Assembly: GCA_002369135.1 (NCBI GenBank)
Contig: DFEY01000002.1
Coordinates: 404,004-468,003, forward strand
DNA length: 64,000 nt
DNA from: Lachnospira sp. UBA3790
GTDB lineage: Bacteria > Bacillota > Clostridia > Lachnospirales > Lachnospiraceae
Reading direction: 5' to 3'
Shown here: piece by piece, positions 41,412 to 50,127 of the stretch
How the letters are laid out: each line of letters begins with the position of its first letter
Numbering within the stretch: position 1 is the stretch's first letter
Notes under the pieces: generated by a model
Seen by the model: the letters and a program-made list of their open reading frames with translations, nothing else
Databases searched by the model: none
Told to the model about the DNA's origin: nothing
Translations under genes and position numbers: made by a program

Positions 41412-41873
41412 TTAATCCTCCTGAAATTTGCTTTCTCGTAGTTTATATGCCACTTTTTTTGTGGCTTCATTTACAGCGTCGTATAGCTGTGCGTAATCTG
41501 ATAAATCTCCTCCGTCAGGATTCAAAATACTTCCAGCCTCGTTCACGTACTCTGTAATAGTATACACATTTACTGCCGATGGGTACTCATCGTACACCGT
41601 CTGCTTTTTGGCTTCGTCCAAAACTAGTGCTAACACGTCCTGTCCAAAGTCATCATCCTGCAACTGCTTAGATGTGTGTTCAATCTCAAAGTCGTTAGAC
41701 TCTGCCACGGCCACTGTTTTTGGATTCATTGGCTCCTCAAACACTACCGCTAGTCCCCTAGAGTCCACCTCTATCTTTTCTAACGGCAACCATTTCTTAC
41801 AAAGTACGGCCGCCAGGGGACCCTCCGAATTATCATTTTCAGTTATAAAAATGATTCTGTTAAATTCTAGCAT
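41412..41873 (-). CDS. Low-molecular-weight phosphatase-like protein with lost active site
   Basis: 153 residues. Aligns without gaps to the start of LMW tyrosine/arginine phosphatases (YwlE type, IIFVCTGNTCRSPMA), but here it reads IIFITENDNSEGPLA: the catalytic Cys is Thr and the loop Arg is Glu. The C-terminal acid motif, normally DPYGG-like, is NPDGGDLSDY, with Asp changed to Asn. The fold pattern is kept, so it is probably a non-catalytic binding protein. It lies in the YwlE position between tsaC and upp. Confidence 0.75.
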   Translation of the reverse strand: MLEFNRIIFITENDNSEGPLAAVLCKKWLPLEKIEVDSRGLAVVFEEPMNPKTVAVAESNDFEIEHTSKQLQDDDFGQDVLALVLDEAKKQTVYDEYPSAVNVYTITEYVNEAGSILNPDGGDLSDYAQLYDAVNEATKKVAYKLRESKFQED

Positions 41874-41888
41874 AGTTACCTCCGTTCG

Positions 41889-42944
41889 CTATACATCAAT
41901 CACTTGATATCCCGCTGCTTTGGTTAATCTATTCATTACTGCTAGTCCTAGGTCTTTCTCTTCAAATGCCTCACAATAAATAATATCAACGCCCCAATCA
42001 TCCACGCGTCTTAACGCATCGAAAATTTGATGAGCGATTGCATTCATATTTTCTAAACTGCCCCATGAAACAACTTTGGCATCTACCTCTTCGTAAAGGC
42101 TCTGGTGTTCATCCACCGTTATAATCGCTGCTTCACCGTCAAAGTTTTCTATTTCTTCTCTGATTCTCTCTGCCACACCTTTGGCATCACCTTTTACTAT
42201 CACCAATTCTGTCTTTGGCGCATAGTGACGGTACTTCATGCCGGGCGCCTTTGGCGCAAAATCCTCAGATGGCTTCGCCAAAAGAGTTTTATCTAGTTCT
42301 ACTTCTTCTATTACCTCTTCCAACATCTCCTGCGTAATAAAACCAGGTCTTAGAATGGTAGGTTTATCTGTCACATCTATGATAGTTGATTCAAGTCCAA
42401 GTCCTACTTCGCCACCGTCCAATATCATATCAACCTTGCCGTCTAGATCCTCTATCACATGCTCGCCCTTTGTAGGACTAGGCTTTCCTGATGTGTTAGC
42501 ACTAGGCGCTGCTATGGGTACTCCTGAACTTTTGATTAGCTCCATCGCAATCTTATTACTAGGAAACCTCACCGCCAAAGTATCAAGCCCACCAGTTGTA
42601 CTGTCTGGCACATTTGGCTTTTTATTAAAGATTAAAGTCATTGGCCCTGGCCAAAACTTGTCTATCAATTTCTTTGCCACATCGCTCACATCTTCCACTA
42701 TCTCATCTAGCGTATCTAGTGATGCGATATGTGCTATTAGTGGATTATCACTTGGTCTTCCCTTTGCCTCATATATTTTTTTAGAAGCATCCGCGTCCAA
42801 TGCGTTTGCTCCCAAACCATAAACTGTCTCGGTAGGAAATGCTACCAGTCCACCATTTTTAATTATATCAGCAGCTTTTTCTATTACTGTTTCATCTATA
42901 TTTGCTGCATCTACTTTAACTATTTCTGTATTCATACCTGACAT
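41889..42944 (-). CDS. L-threonylcarbamoyladenylate synthase (Sua5 type)
   Basis: 351 residues: N-terminal YrdC domain (GGLVAFPTETVYGLGANA, KGRPSDNPLIAHI, SPTKGEHVIEDL) plus a C-terminal Sua5 domain (ending VMNRLTKAAGYQVIDV). First step of t6A37 modification of tRNAs decoding ANN codons. Two possible starts, 42944 and the ATG nine bases later; neither has a strong Shine-Dalgarno. Heads the operon to upp. Confidence 0.93.
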   Translation of the reverse strand: MSGMNTEIVKVDAANIDETVIEKAADIIKNGGLVAFPTETVYGLGANALDADASKKIYEAKGRPSDNPLIAHIASLDTLDEIVEDVSDVAKKLIDKFWPGPMTLIFNKKPNVPDSTTGGLDTLAVRFPSNKIAMELIKSSGVPIAAPSANTSGKPSPTKGEHVIEDLDGKVDMILDGGEVGLGLESTIIDVTDKPTILRPGFITQEMLEEVIEEVELDKTLLAKPSEDFAPKAPGMKYRHYAPKTELVIVKGDAKGVAERIREEIENFDGEAAIITVDEHQSLYEEVDAKVVSWGSLENMNAIAHQIFDALRRVDDWGVDIIYCEAFEEKDLGLAVMNRLTKAAGYQVIDV

Positions 42945-42988
42945 CTATTCTAACATATAGGACATTCGCTCTCAACCGAGTTTCCAAG

Positions 42989-43006
42989 TTATGTAAACCG
43001 CGCGGG
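42989..43006. repeat. 18-bp repeat with GC palindrome, copy 2
   Basis: TTATGTAAACCGCGCGGG, exact copy of 12806-12823, again just past the stop codon of a minus-strand gene (rsmA). Confidence 0.6.
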
Positions 43007-43016
43007 GATTTTGGGC

Positions 43017-43883
43017 TTATTCCTCTCCCATAAGGATGTTGGTTAGTTTTGCGAACTGTTCAAGTGTTAATTTCTCACCTCTTACTCGAACATCCTCTCC
43101 CAGTTTTTCTATCGATTCTTCTATCTCTTCTTTTGTGAACGGCAAATTGCTAGCATTCTTAAGACCGTTTACCAATGTTTTTCTTCTCTGGTTAAATGAT
43201 GCGCGAATAATTTTAAACATCATTTCTTCGTCGCAGACTTCCACTGGTGGTTTATCATAAATGTCTAGCTTTATAACCGAAGAATCCACCTTTGGTCTAG
43301 GCATAAAGCATGATGCTGGCACTGTCATCAAAATATTGGCATCGGCATAATACTGCACCGCCAAAGATAGCGCCCCATAGTCTTTGCTGCCCGGGCCTGT
43401 CTGCATGCGCTCTGCCACTTCTTTTTGAACCATAATGGTGATGCTCTCGATCGGTGCCTTTCCTTCCAAAAGTCCCATAATGATAGGAGTTGTTATGTAG
43501 TATGGAAGGTTTGCCACTACCTTAATAGGCTTTCCGCTATTTTTCTTTTTGACGATTTTTTCTATGTCTGTCTTTAGCGCATCGTCATTTATTATTTCAA
43601 CATTGTCGTAATCTTCTAGTGTGTAATTTAAAATTGGAATTAACGTCTCATCTATTTCTATAGCAACCACTTCCCTCGCGCTCTCGCAAAGGTACTGAGT
43701 CATCGTTCCAATGCCTGGTCCAATCTCCAATACCAAGTCATCTTCAGTTATCCCAGCTTTTTCAATAATGTTTTCAAGCACGTTTGAATCCACCAAAAAG
43801 TTTTGTCCAAACTTCTTTTGGAAACTGAATGAATAACTATCTATTATTGCTTTGGTCTCTCTAGGAGATGCTAGATAAGCCAT
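43017..43883 (-). CDS. rsmA: 16S rRNA (adenine1518/1519-N6) dimethyltransferase
   Basis: KsgA/RsmA, 288 residues: SFQKKFGQNFLVD, the SAM loop LEIGPGIGTMTQYL, VVANLPYYITTPI (catalytic NLPY) and FNQRRKTLVNGLKN. Dimethylates two adenines near the 3' end of 16S rRNA. Two bases after tatD, a common gene pair. Confidence 0.97.
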   Translation of the reverse strand: MAYLASPRETKAIIDSYSFSFQKKFGQNFLVDSNVLENIIEKAGITEDDLVLEIGPGIGTMTQYLCESAREVVAIEIDETLIPILNYTLEDYDNVEIINDDALKTDIEKIVKKKNSGKPIKVVANLPYYITTPIIMGLLEGKAPIESITIMVQKEVAERMQTGPGSKDYGALSLAVQYYADANILMTVPASCFMPRPKVDSSVIKLDIYDKPPVEVCDEEMMFKIIRASFNQRRKTLVNGLKNASNLPFTKEEIEESIEKLGEDVRVRGEKLTLEQFAKLTNILMGEE

Positions 43884-43885
43884 AT

Positions 43886-44653
43886 TTAATCCTCTATTCT
43901 ATACATTCTCTTTGCATTCGCAGTAGTAATGTCTACCAATTCCTGTGTGCTGATTCCTCTTAGTTCTGCAATCTTGTCAGCCACGTAGCTGATGTATGAA
44001 GAATCATTCCTCTCTCCTCTATGTGGATCTGGTGCTAAATATGGGCAGTCAGTCTCTAAAACCAACCTCTCCAAAGGCATAGCCTTCGCCACTTCCTGTA
44101 ATTTCTTTGAATTTTTGAAAGTAACTACTCCACCTATTCCAATATAAAATCCCATATCCATAAATCTCTCGGCCATTTCCATTGGATATGAGAAACAGTG
44201 AACCACTCCGCCTAATTCTTCGGCGTGGTATTCTTTCATAATGTCATATGTGTCCTGCGCAGCATCACGACTGTGAACTACTATAGGTTTGTTGTTTCTT
44301 CTAGCAATTTCCATTTGGCGGACGAACGCATCTTTTTGCACGTCTTTGTCGTACTCGCGGTAATAGTCTAAGCCAATCTCACCCACTGCCACTATCTTGT
44401 CATCATTTATATGCTCTTCTATCCACTTATAATCCGCATCCGTCAAATCATACACGCAGTCAGGATGAATGCCAAGCGCGCCATACATAAAGTCGTACTT
44501 TTTCACCAAGTCTAGCGTATCGTAACAAGTCTCCATTTCGGAGCCAATATTCACTATAAACTCGACTCCATGATTTCTCATGGAGCCGAGCAACTCTTCT
44601 CTATCTTCGTTAAATCTCTCATCATCGTAATGAGCGTGTGTATCAAAAATCAT
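43886..44653 (-). CDS. TatD-family metal-dependent DNase
   Basis: 255 residues: MIFDTHAHYDDERF (HxH), EIGLDYYRE, PIVVHSRDA, VHCFSYP, and LETDCPYLAPDPHRGERND. TatD-like hydrolases act in DNA repair or quality control. Between metG (15 bases) and rsmA (2 bases), the same order as in many Firmicutes. Confidence 0.95.
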   Translation of the reverse strand: MIFDTHAHYDDERFNEDREELLGSMRNHGVEFIVNIGSEMETCYDTLDLVKKYDFMYGALGIHPDCVYDLTDADYKWIEEHINDDKIVAVGEIGLDYYREYDKDVQKDAFVRQMEIARRNNKPIVVHSRDAAQDTYDIMKEYHAEELGGVVHCFSYPMEMAERFMDMGFYIGIGGVVTFKNSKKLQEVAKAMPLERLVLETDCPYLAPDPHRGERNDSSYISYVADKIAELRGISTQELVDITTANAKRMYRIED

Positions 44654-44668
44654 AATCTCTCCTAGGTG

Positions 44669-46240
44669 TTATTCTGCGTCTGCTTCCACCATCTCAACAA
44701 GCTCATCCATCTTCATTCTTGCAAACAAGATTTCAGGTGAATCAGTAACTTTCTTTCCTGACTCATATTTGCCAAACTCTTCCATATCGTCAAATGCTCT
44801 AAAGTCAGCATTAATCTGAGTCAAAATCTTTTCTGATGTCTCAGGCATAAATGGCTTAAGCAAGCTCGCGCCTATATTGATACCTTCAATCAAGTTGTAA
44901 AGAACAGTTGAAAGTCTGTCTGCCTTCTCCTCGTCCTTAGCAAGAACCCATGGTTCTGTCTCATCAATATATTTGTTTAGGCGCTTAAAGATAGACATTA
45001 CTGCGCTTAGCGCATCTGCCACTCTAAGTTCATCAATCTTTGCGTTAGATTCCTTGGCTGCATCTAGAATAGTTGTCTTAAGTTCTGCGTCCATATCATC
45101 CACAGCGCCTTTATCATCAACTACTCCGTCAAAGTACTTGTTTGACATTGAGATAGTTCTGTTCACTAAGTTGCCAAGTGTGTTTGCAAGATCAGAATTC
45201 ATACGCTCTAACATCAAATCCCAAGTGATGTTTCCATCGTTCTCAAATGGCATCTCATGTAGAACGAAATATCTAACTGCGTCCACGCCAAAGTACTTAG
45301 CTAAATCATCTGCATATATAACATTGCCCTTTGACTTACTCATCTTTCCGCCATCCTGAAGCAACCATGGATGTCCAAAGATTTGCTTAGGCAATGGAAT
45401 ATCTAGAGCCATCAACATAGTTGGCCAATAGATTGTATGGAATCTCAAGATATCCTTACCAATCAAATGCACATCTGCTGGCCAATACTTTTCGTATAGT
45501 TCATCATTGTTTCCATCCACATCGTATCCTAGTCCAGTGATATAGTTTGAAAGCGCATCAATCCACACATAAATAACGTGGTCTGGGTCAAAGTCCACAG
45601 GCACGCCCCATTTAAATGATGTTCTAGACACGCACAAATCCTGAAGTCCTGGAAGAAGGAAATTGTTCATCATCTCATTCTTTCTAGACTCTGGTTGGAT
45701 AAACTCAGGATGTGAATTTATATGTTCAATTAGTCTATCTGCATATTTACTCATTCTAAAGAAATAAGCCTCTTCTTTGGCTGGCTTAACTTCTCTGCCA
45801 CAGTCTGGACATTTGCCGTCCACTAGCTGTGCTTCAGTCCAGAATGATTCACAAGGAGTACAGTAAAGTCCCTCGTATGAGTCTTTGTAGATGTCTCCCT
45901 GGTCATATAATTTCTTAAAAATCTTTTGAACTTGTTTTTCGTGATCTTCGTCAGTAGTTCTGATAAATCTGTCATAACTTGTTCCCATTAAGTCCCAGAT
46001 TCTCTTAATCTCGCCTGAAACCTCATCCACAAACTCCTTAGGTGTAACGCCCTGCTCTGCGGCTTTCTCTTCCACCTTCTGTCCGTGCTCGTCAGTTCCA
46101 GTCTGGAATCTCACGTCATATCCTTGTTCTCTTTTAAATCTAACAATAGCGTCCGCTAAAATAGCCTCATAGGTATTACCAATGTGAGGCTTTCCAGATG
46201 TGTACGCTATAGCTGTTGTCAAATAAAATGGTTTACTCAT
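44669..46240 (-). CDS. metG: Methionine--tRNA ligase, short form
   Basis: Class I synthetase, 523 residues: HIGNTYEA signature, zinc site CTPCESFW...CPDCGRE, KMSKSKGN loop, WIDALSNYI, anticodon-binding helical domain to ~residue 510. The ~110-residue C-terminal tRNA-binding/dimer domain of longer MetG proteins is absent, so it should be monomeric. No T-box leader is visible in the short upstream gap. Confidence 0.96.
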   Translation of the reverse strand: MSKPFYLTTAIAYTSGKPHIGNTYEAILADAIVRFKREQGYDVRFQTGTDEHGQKVEEKAAEQGVTPKEFVDEVSGEIKRIWDLMGTSYDRFIRTTDEDHEKQVQKIFKKLYDQGDIYKDSYEGLYCTPCESFWTEAQLVDGKCPDCGREVKPAKEEAYFFRMSKYADRLIEHINSHPEFIQPESRKNEMMNNFLLPGLQDLCVSRTSFKWGVPVDFDPDHVIYVWIDALSNYITGLGYDVDGNNDELYEKYWPADVHLIGKDILRFHTIYWPTMLMALDIPLPKQIFGHPWLLQDGGKMSKSKGNVIYADDLAKYFGVDAVRYFVLHEMPFENDGNITWDLMLERMNSDLANTLGNLVNRTISMSNKYFDGVVDDKGAVDDMDAELKTTILDAAKESNAKIDELRVADALSAVMSIFKRLNKYIDETEPWVLAKDEEKADRLSTVLYNLIEGINIGASLLKPFMPETSEKILTQINADFRAFDDMEEFGKYESGKKVTDSPEILFARMKMDELVEMVEADAE

Positions 46241-46303
46241 TTCTATCTCCTTAGTCTATTAAACTAGATTTATCTTATATTTTATCAAACTTGTCAACTA
46301 GTC

Positions 46304-46567
46304 TTACGCCTTAAAGCCGTTGCTAGCCATCTCAACTAGCTTCGCCAAAGCTTTTTCTTCTTCATCTCCATCGCATTCAAAAGTTACTTCTGATCCCTTT
46401 TTGATGCCCGCAGAAATAATACTGATCTGGCTCTTTGCGTTTAATCTTTTGTCTCCGTAAATCAGTTCGCATGTACAATCCATGTTTTCCATTTCTCTTG
46501 CGATATTTGCTGCCTCATGAAGCTTAATTCCATCTGCTACATCAATAGTAATAGTCTTATGTACCAT
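46304..46567 (-). CDS. HPr-like phosphocarrier-family protein with altered active site
   Basis: 87 residues. The HPr fold pattern is clear: NAKSQISIISAGIKKGSEVTFECDGDEEEKALAKLVEM matches the Ser46 half. The phosphohistidine loop is KLHEAANIA where canonical HPr has GLHARPA: the His remains but the following Arg and Pro are missing. It may be a Crh-like or PTS-independent paralogue. GGAGG site; monocistronic by position. Confidence 0.7.
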   Translation of the reverse strand: MVHKTITIDVADGIKLHEAANIAREMENMDCTCELIYGDKRLNAKSQISIISAGIKKGSEVTFECDGDEEEKALAKLVEMASNGFKA

Positions 46568-46633
46568 AGTAACCTCCTATGTTTTCGCGTATTTCTAGAG
46601 ACAATTCTACCATATTTTAAGGGAAAAATAAAA

Positions 46634-46657
46634 CGGACCAAACGTTAATTTGGTCCG
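46634..46657 (-). terminator. Terminator between the ECF operon and the HPr-like gene
   Basis: CGGACCAAA (46634-46642) / TTTGGTCCG (46649-46657), followed by TTTTATTTTT on the minus strand. The 46568-46801 gap also has a CAAAGGCTT/AAGCCTTTG hairpin (46721-46748) with TATAAT in its loop. A short RNA of about 100 nt could run between them. Confidence 0.75.
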
Positions 46658-46801
46658 CATTGGGTTGCCGCCTTTTGATATAAAACCTATCTCTTCCCCT
46701 CTTTAGATTAGTCGTATATACAAAGGCTTCTCCATTATAAAGCCTTTGTGGTCGAATATGGAATGTGTGTCATTCTATATTTCAAAAAGTGTCGCAATCT
46801 G

Positions 46802-47464
46802 CTATCTATTACCGTACTTTACTAGCACTCTCTTAATTTTTTTGCTTAGTGGATTTGCCATCAAGTAGAGGAAAATGAATGTTGATATACCGTGAATCAT
46901 GTTGAAAACGATTCCTGCTGAGTATGTTGCGATAAATGTTGATAGTTTTGGTTTGTCTGTCACCATAAATACTGTGGCCGTATCCATCAAAAGTCCGTAT
47001 AGCAAAAATGTCACTAAAAATCCGTACGTACATAGGATTAATTTGGCGAAGCCACCCATTTTCTCTATTCGCTCTTTGTTGAAAATGATAGCTGATATTA
47101 ATCCTATAAGTCCAAAGCCAATCATCTGCCACAAAGTCCATGGCCCCATGCCAAAGAACATATCTGAGATGAACGCAGTCATAACACCGCTTAAAAATCC
47201 TGCCTGCTTTCCAAGCATAATTCCCGTGATTATTACGATAGCTGCGCATGGTTTGAATTGTGGCACCATAAAGAAAACTAGTCTTCCCACTACACCCAAG
47301 CTTATCATTACTGATAAAAGTACCACGTCCTTTGTGCCTGGCTTCTTTCTCTCAAAACTGCGCACAAAAATCACGATAGCTAAAACAATTAGAACTACCG
47401 ATGCTATCAAGTACAGCCTGTCGCCGAACATACTATTTAGTTGGTCGCCTGTAAAACTTCTCAT
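46802..47464 (-). CDS. ECF transporter S component, probably corrinoid-specific
   Basis: 220 residues, six or so TM segments. AVIVITGIMLGKQAGFLSGVMTAFISDMFFGMGPWTLWQMIGFGLIGLISAI is typical of S components. The substrate is inferred as cobalamin or a precursor from the riboswitch heading the operon. Last gene of the six-gene unit; two bases follow the ATPase gene. Confidence 0.78.
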   Translation of the reverse strand: MRSFTGDQLNSMFGDRLYLIASVVLIVLAIVIFVRSFERKKPGTKDVVLLSVMISLGVVGRLVFFMVPQFKPCAAIVIITGIMLGKQAGFLSGVMTAFISDMFFGMGPWTLWQMIGFGLIGLISAIIFNKERIEKMGGFAKLILCTYGFLVTFLLYGLLMDTATVFMVTDKPKLSTFIATYSAGIVFNMIHGISTFIFLYLMANPLSKKIKRVLVKYGNR

Positions 47465-47466
47465 AA

Positions 47467-48792
47467 TTATTTATAAAATCTCATATTCTTAAAGAACTCT
47501 TCTGTGTTATTTACTCCTATCAATTCGCCCTGTGCAAAGAGCCCACATCTATCTGCTACTTGCTTACAAAAATCGATATCGTGCGTGACAAGCACTATTG
47601 TTTTTCCTTGTTTTTTGAGCTTGTCAAATAACGTGGAAATATCTTTTTTAAAGAAAACGTCTAATCCCTTTGTTGGCTCATCTAAAAGAATGATATCTGG
47701 ATCAGTAGATAAGACTTTTGCTAGTCCCAGTTTCTCCTGCTCTCCACCACTCAAATCATATGGATGTGTGTCTAGTAACTCCTCAAGCCTCATCCACTTT
47801 ATTATTTCTTTTTTCTTCTCCTCATCTTCATAAGAATTATCTAGCTCTTCTCGTAGTGATTCATATGAAAACAGTTTTTTTGCATCTTGAGGCATTAGAC
47901 CAATCTTTTTATCTGTCCTTGTCTTTCCTCTGTATGGTTTTAGTACTTTGCTCATAACCATAAGCGCGGTAGTCTTTCCTGTTCCGTTTCCACCTAGCAT
48001 ACAGAATGTTTCGCCCTCATTTACACTAAAGTTTAAGCCTCTTAAAACATCTGGGTCGTTTTTATGATATCTAAACCAAATGTTCTTGCATTCAAAAACC
48101 TCATCTTTGCTTTCGATATTTGTTTTCTGGTAAATATCTTCCTCTAGCCATTCGCTAATGTCTTCTGATATTTTTCCATCTTTAATAGCCGCTATTCTAT
48201 CAGCTAGATATGAAACTTTTTTCACATCGTGCTCTGCCATAATAATGGTTGTTCCAAAGTCTCTATTTATTCTTCCAAGCAAGTGAAGGAATGATTCCTT
48301 TGCTATCGGATCAAGCATGGCTATTGGCTCATCCAAAATTAAAACATCTGGATTTGTCACCATAACTGATGCCAAATTTAGAATCTGCTTTTGTCCGCCA
48401 GATAATTCATCCACATTCTTAAAGTACCAGTCTGTTATTCCAAAGTATTCTGAAATCTCCGCCACTCTCAACTTTATTTCATCTGTTGAAACGCCCTCAT
48501 TCTCTAGGCCAAACGATAACTCGCTGTATACTTTGTCGGTCACGACTTGATGCTCTGGATTTTGGAATACAAATCCCACTTTATCTGCGTTTATATTTAT
48601 CTCTCCACTCAAATCTCCTGCTGGTGCTATTTCCTTTTTCAAATTTTGAAGAAGTGTACTCTTTCCACTTCCGGTTTTTCCACACACCACAACAATCTCT
48701 CCCTGCTCAATATTTAAATTGATTTCGGAGAGGATTTCTTTTTTAGTATTAGGATATTTAAATTTTAAATTTTTGATTTCGATATATGCCAT
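47467..48792 (-). CDS. ECF transporter ATPase, two ABC domains in one chain
   Basis: 441 residues. Domain 1 (1-~215): Walker A GKTGSGKST, signature LSGGQKQILNLA, Walker B VLILDEPIAMLDP. Domain 2 (~225-441): GGNGTGKTT, LSGGEQEKLGLA, IILLDEPTKGLD. Equivalent to fused EcfA1-EcfA2. Powers the S component with EcfT. Its start overlaps the EcfT 3' end by 28 bases. Confidence 0.92.
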   Translation of the reverse strand: MAYIEIKNLKFKYPNTKKEILSEINLNIEQGEIVVVCGKTGSGKSTLLQNLKKEIAPAGDLSGEININADKVGFVFQNPEHQVVTDKVYSELSFGLENEGVSTDEIKLRVAEISEYFGITDWYFKNVDELSGGQKQILNLASVMVTNPDVLILDEPIAMLDPIAKESFLHLLGRINRDFGTTIIMAEHDVKKVSYLADRIAAIKDGKISEDISEWLEEDIYQKTNIESKDEVFECKNIWFRYHKNDPDVLRGLNFSVNEGETFCMLGGNGTGKTTALMVMSKVLKPYRGKTRTDKKIGLMPQDAKKLFSYESLREELDNSYEDEEKKKEIIKWMRLEELLDTHPYDLSGGEQEKLGLAKVLSTDPDIILLDEPTKGLDVFFKKDISTLFDKLKKQGKTIVLVTHDIDFCKQVADRCGLFAQGELIGVNNTEEFFKNMRFYK

Positions 48793-49625
48793 CTAAATTT
48801 CTCCCATATATTTATTAAAATCGGTGTTATGCAAAGCACTATGTATGCCACAAGCACAATTGCTGATTCTTTGTTTCGTATAGTTGGATAAAAGAATGTG
48901 TGTATCTTACTTGCATTTGCGATGTATAAAATCAAAGCGCTTAACAACACTACCCAAAGCACAAAGGCCAAGTCTCTTATTTCAAATTTATAGTTGTGAT
49001 AGTTGGTTCGCTTTCCTTTGCCGTAGCCGCGCGCTCTCATCGAGTCCGCGGTATCTATAGATGATTCTAGTGCCCAAGTAGCTGTGATTGAATACACATT
49101 CATTCCATTTTTTATTTTGCTACCTCTATTAAATCCGTTCGCCTTTTGAATATCTTTTGTCTCTTTTGCAAACTTCGTATACTTTGGAACAAATCTAAAC
49201 ACCATCGTGATTATCATTGCGATAGTTGGTGCGACTTTTCCTATAGTGGCTGTCCATTTGTCGTCACTCATCAAGCTATTAAAAATCGAAAACCACAGAA
49301 GAACTTCTCCTAATATCACACCTGCACAAAGGCCAAAGATAATAGACTCCAGTGTCACAGGATTTCCTGTCGGTAGGTAAAACAGTGCTGTCTTTCCTCT
49401 GTGTGAAAAGAGCGGGTTTATCATGGACGCGATTAACATCGACACTAAAACCATGGCAAAGTACTTTAACCCCTCGGCTCTTTTTATTGCAAAATAATAG
49501 ACCGTGGCGCACAAAAACGACACGGCTATCATTCCAGCCTGCATCCAAAATGTTGAGAATGCTATGACCGCGAAAAAGAATATGATAGTTGTTATTGGGT
49601 GAAATGCCCCAAACTCATCTCTCAT
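48765..49625 (-). CDS. ECF transporter transmembrane component EcfT
   Basis: 286 residues. N-terminal FHPITTIIFFFAVIAFSTFWMQ, several TM segments, and the cytoplasmic coupling helices with the family motifs SSIDTADSMRARGYGKGKRTNY (Ala-Arg-Gly). Connects the S component to the ATPase. Starts five bases after the DUF4430 gene. Confidence 0.9.
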   Translation of the reverse strand: MRDEFGAFHPITTIIFFFAVIAFSTFWMQAGMIAVSFLCATVYYFAIKRAEGLKYFAMVLVSMLIASMINPLFSHRGKTALFYLPTGNPVTLESIIFGLCAGVILGEVLLWFSIFNSLMSDDKWTATIGKVAPTIAMIITMVFRFVPKYTKFAKETKDIQKANGFNRGSKIKNGMNVYSITATWALESSIDTADSMRARGYGKGKRTNYHNYKFEIRDLAFVLWVVLLSALILYIANASKIHTFFYPTIRNKESAIVLVAYIVLCITPILINIWEKFRWHISKSKI

Positions 49626-49629
49626 TTCT

Positions 49630-50127
49630 TTACTTCACATCTCCCTTTTTGCAAGTAAACTTCCAATCAATCACATCGTTTCTTTTTACCTTGTAATCAC
49701 TCGAACTCTTATTAGGCTTTTTGCCATTTACCTGATATAGCCATCCAGACTCCGGCCCACAGCTAAACTCATAAAAGTTATCAATTCCTTTCACATACTT
49801 GTTTCCGGCAGCGTCTGAACTTTCCATAGAAATATTTTTATCTTTCGTCACTTTATACAAGATGTCATATGCAGTATCTCCTTTGTGAAGATCCACTTTT
49901 GTCTCTTTCAAAATCACTCCGTCTTTTGGAACTTTATCTCTTAATTCCAAATCCAAGATGTCTTTGTTATCAAGCACAGTTTTACAATCAATTGAAACAC
50001 TGCACTTTCCTATTATGACATCTTTCTTTTCCTCTTTTTTAAAATCCACAAATTCCATTACCGCTACTAAAACCGCGATAATGATTAGTGGAAATATTAT
50101 TCTGGCTGCTCTGTTATTTCTAAACAT
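49630..50127 (-). CDS. Membrane-anchored DUF4430 protein
   Basis: 165 residues: one N-terminal TM segment (IIFPLIIIAVLVAVMEFV), then an extracytoplasmic DUF4430 domain with LHKGDTAYDILYKV, FSCGPESGWLYQVNGKKPN and VKRNDVIDWKFTCKKG. DUF4430 is the fold of the beta domain of intrinsic factor/transcobalamin. Overlaps the preceding gene by eight bases and precedes ecfT, so it probably hands ligand to the transporter. Confidence 0.82.
   Translation of the reverse strand: MFRNNRAARIIFPLIIIAVLVAVMEFVDFKKEEKKDVIIGKCSVSIDCKTVLDNKDILDLELRDKVPKDGVILKETKVDLHKGDTAYDILYKVTKDKNISMESSDAAGNKYVKGIDNFYEFSCGPESGWLYQVNGKKPNKSSSDYKVKRNDVIDWKFTCKKGDVK

Noticed and set aside
46241..46303. T-box leader for metG
   Set aside because: The gap is only about 60 bases and shows no T-box sequence or terminator-antiterminator pair.
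46833..47249. 138-codon ORF inside the S-component gene
   Set aside because: Same strand, other frame, no ribosome site; shadow of the ECF S-component gene.
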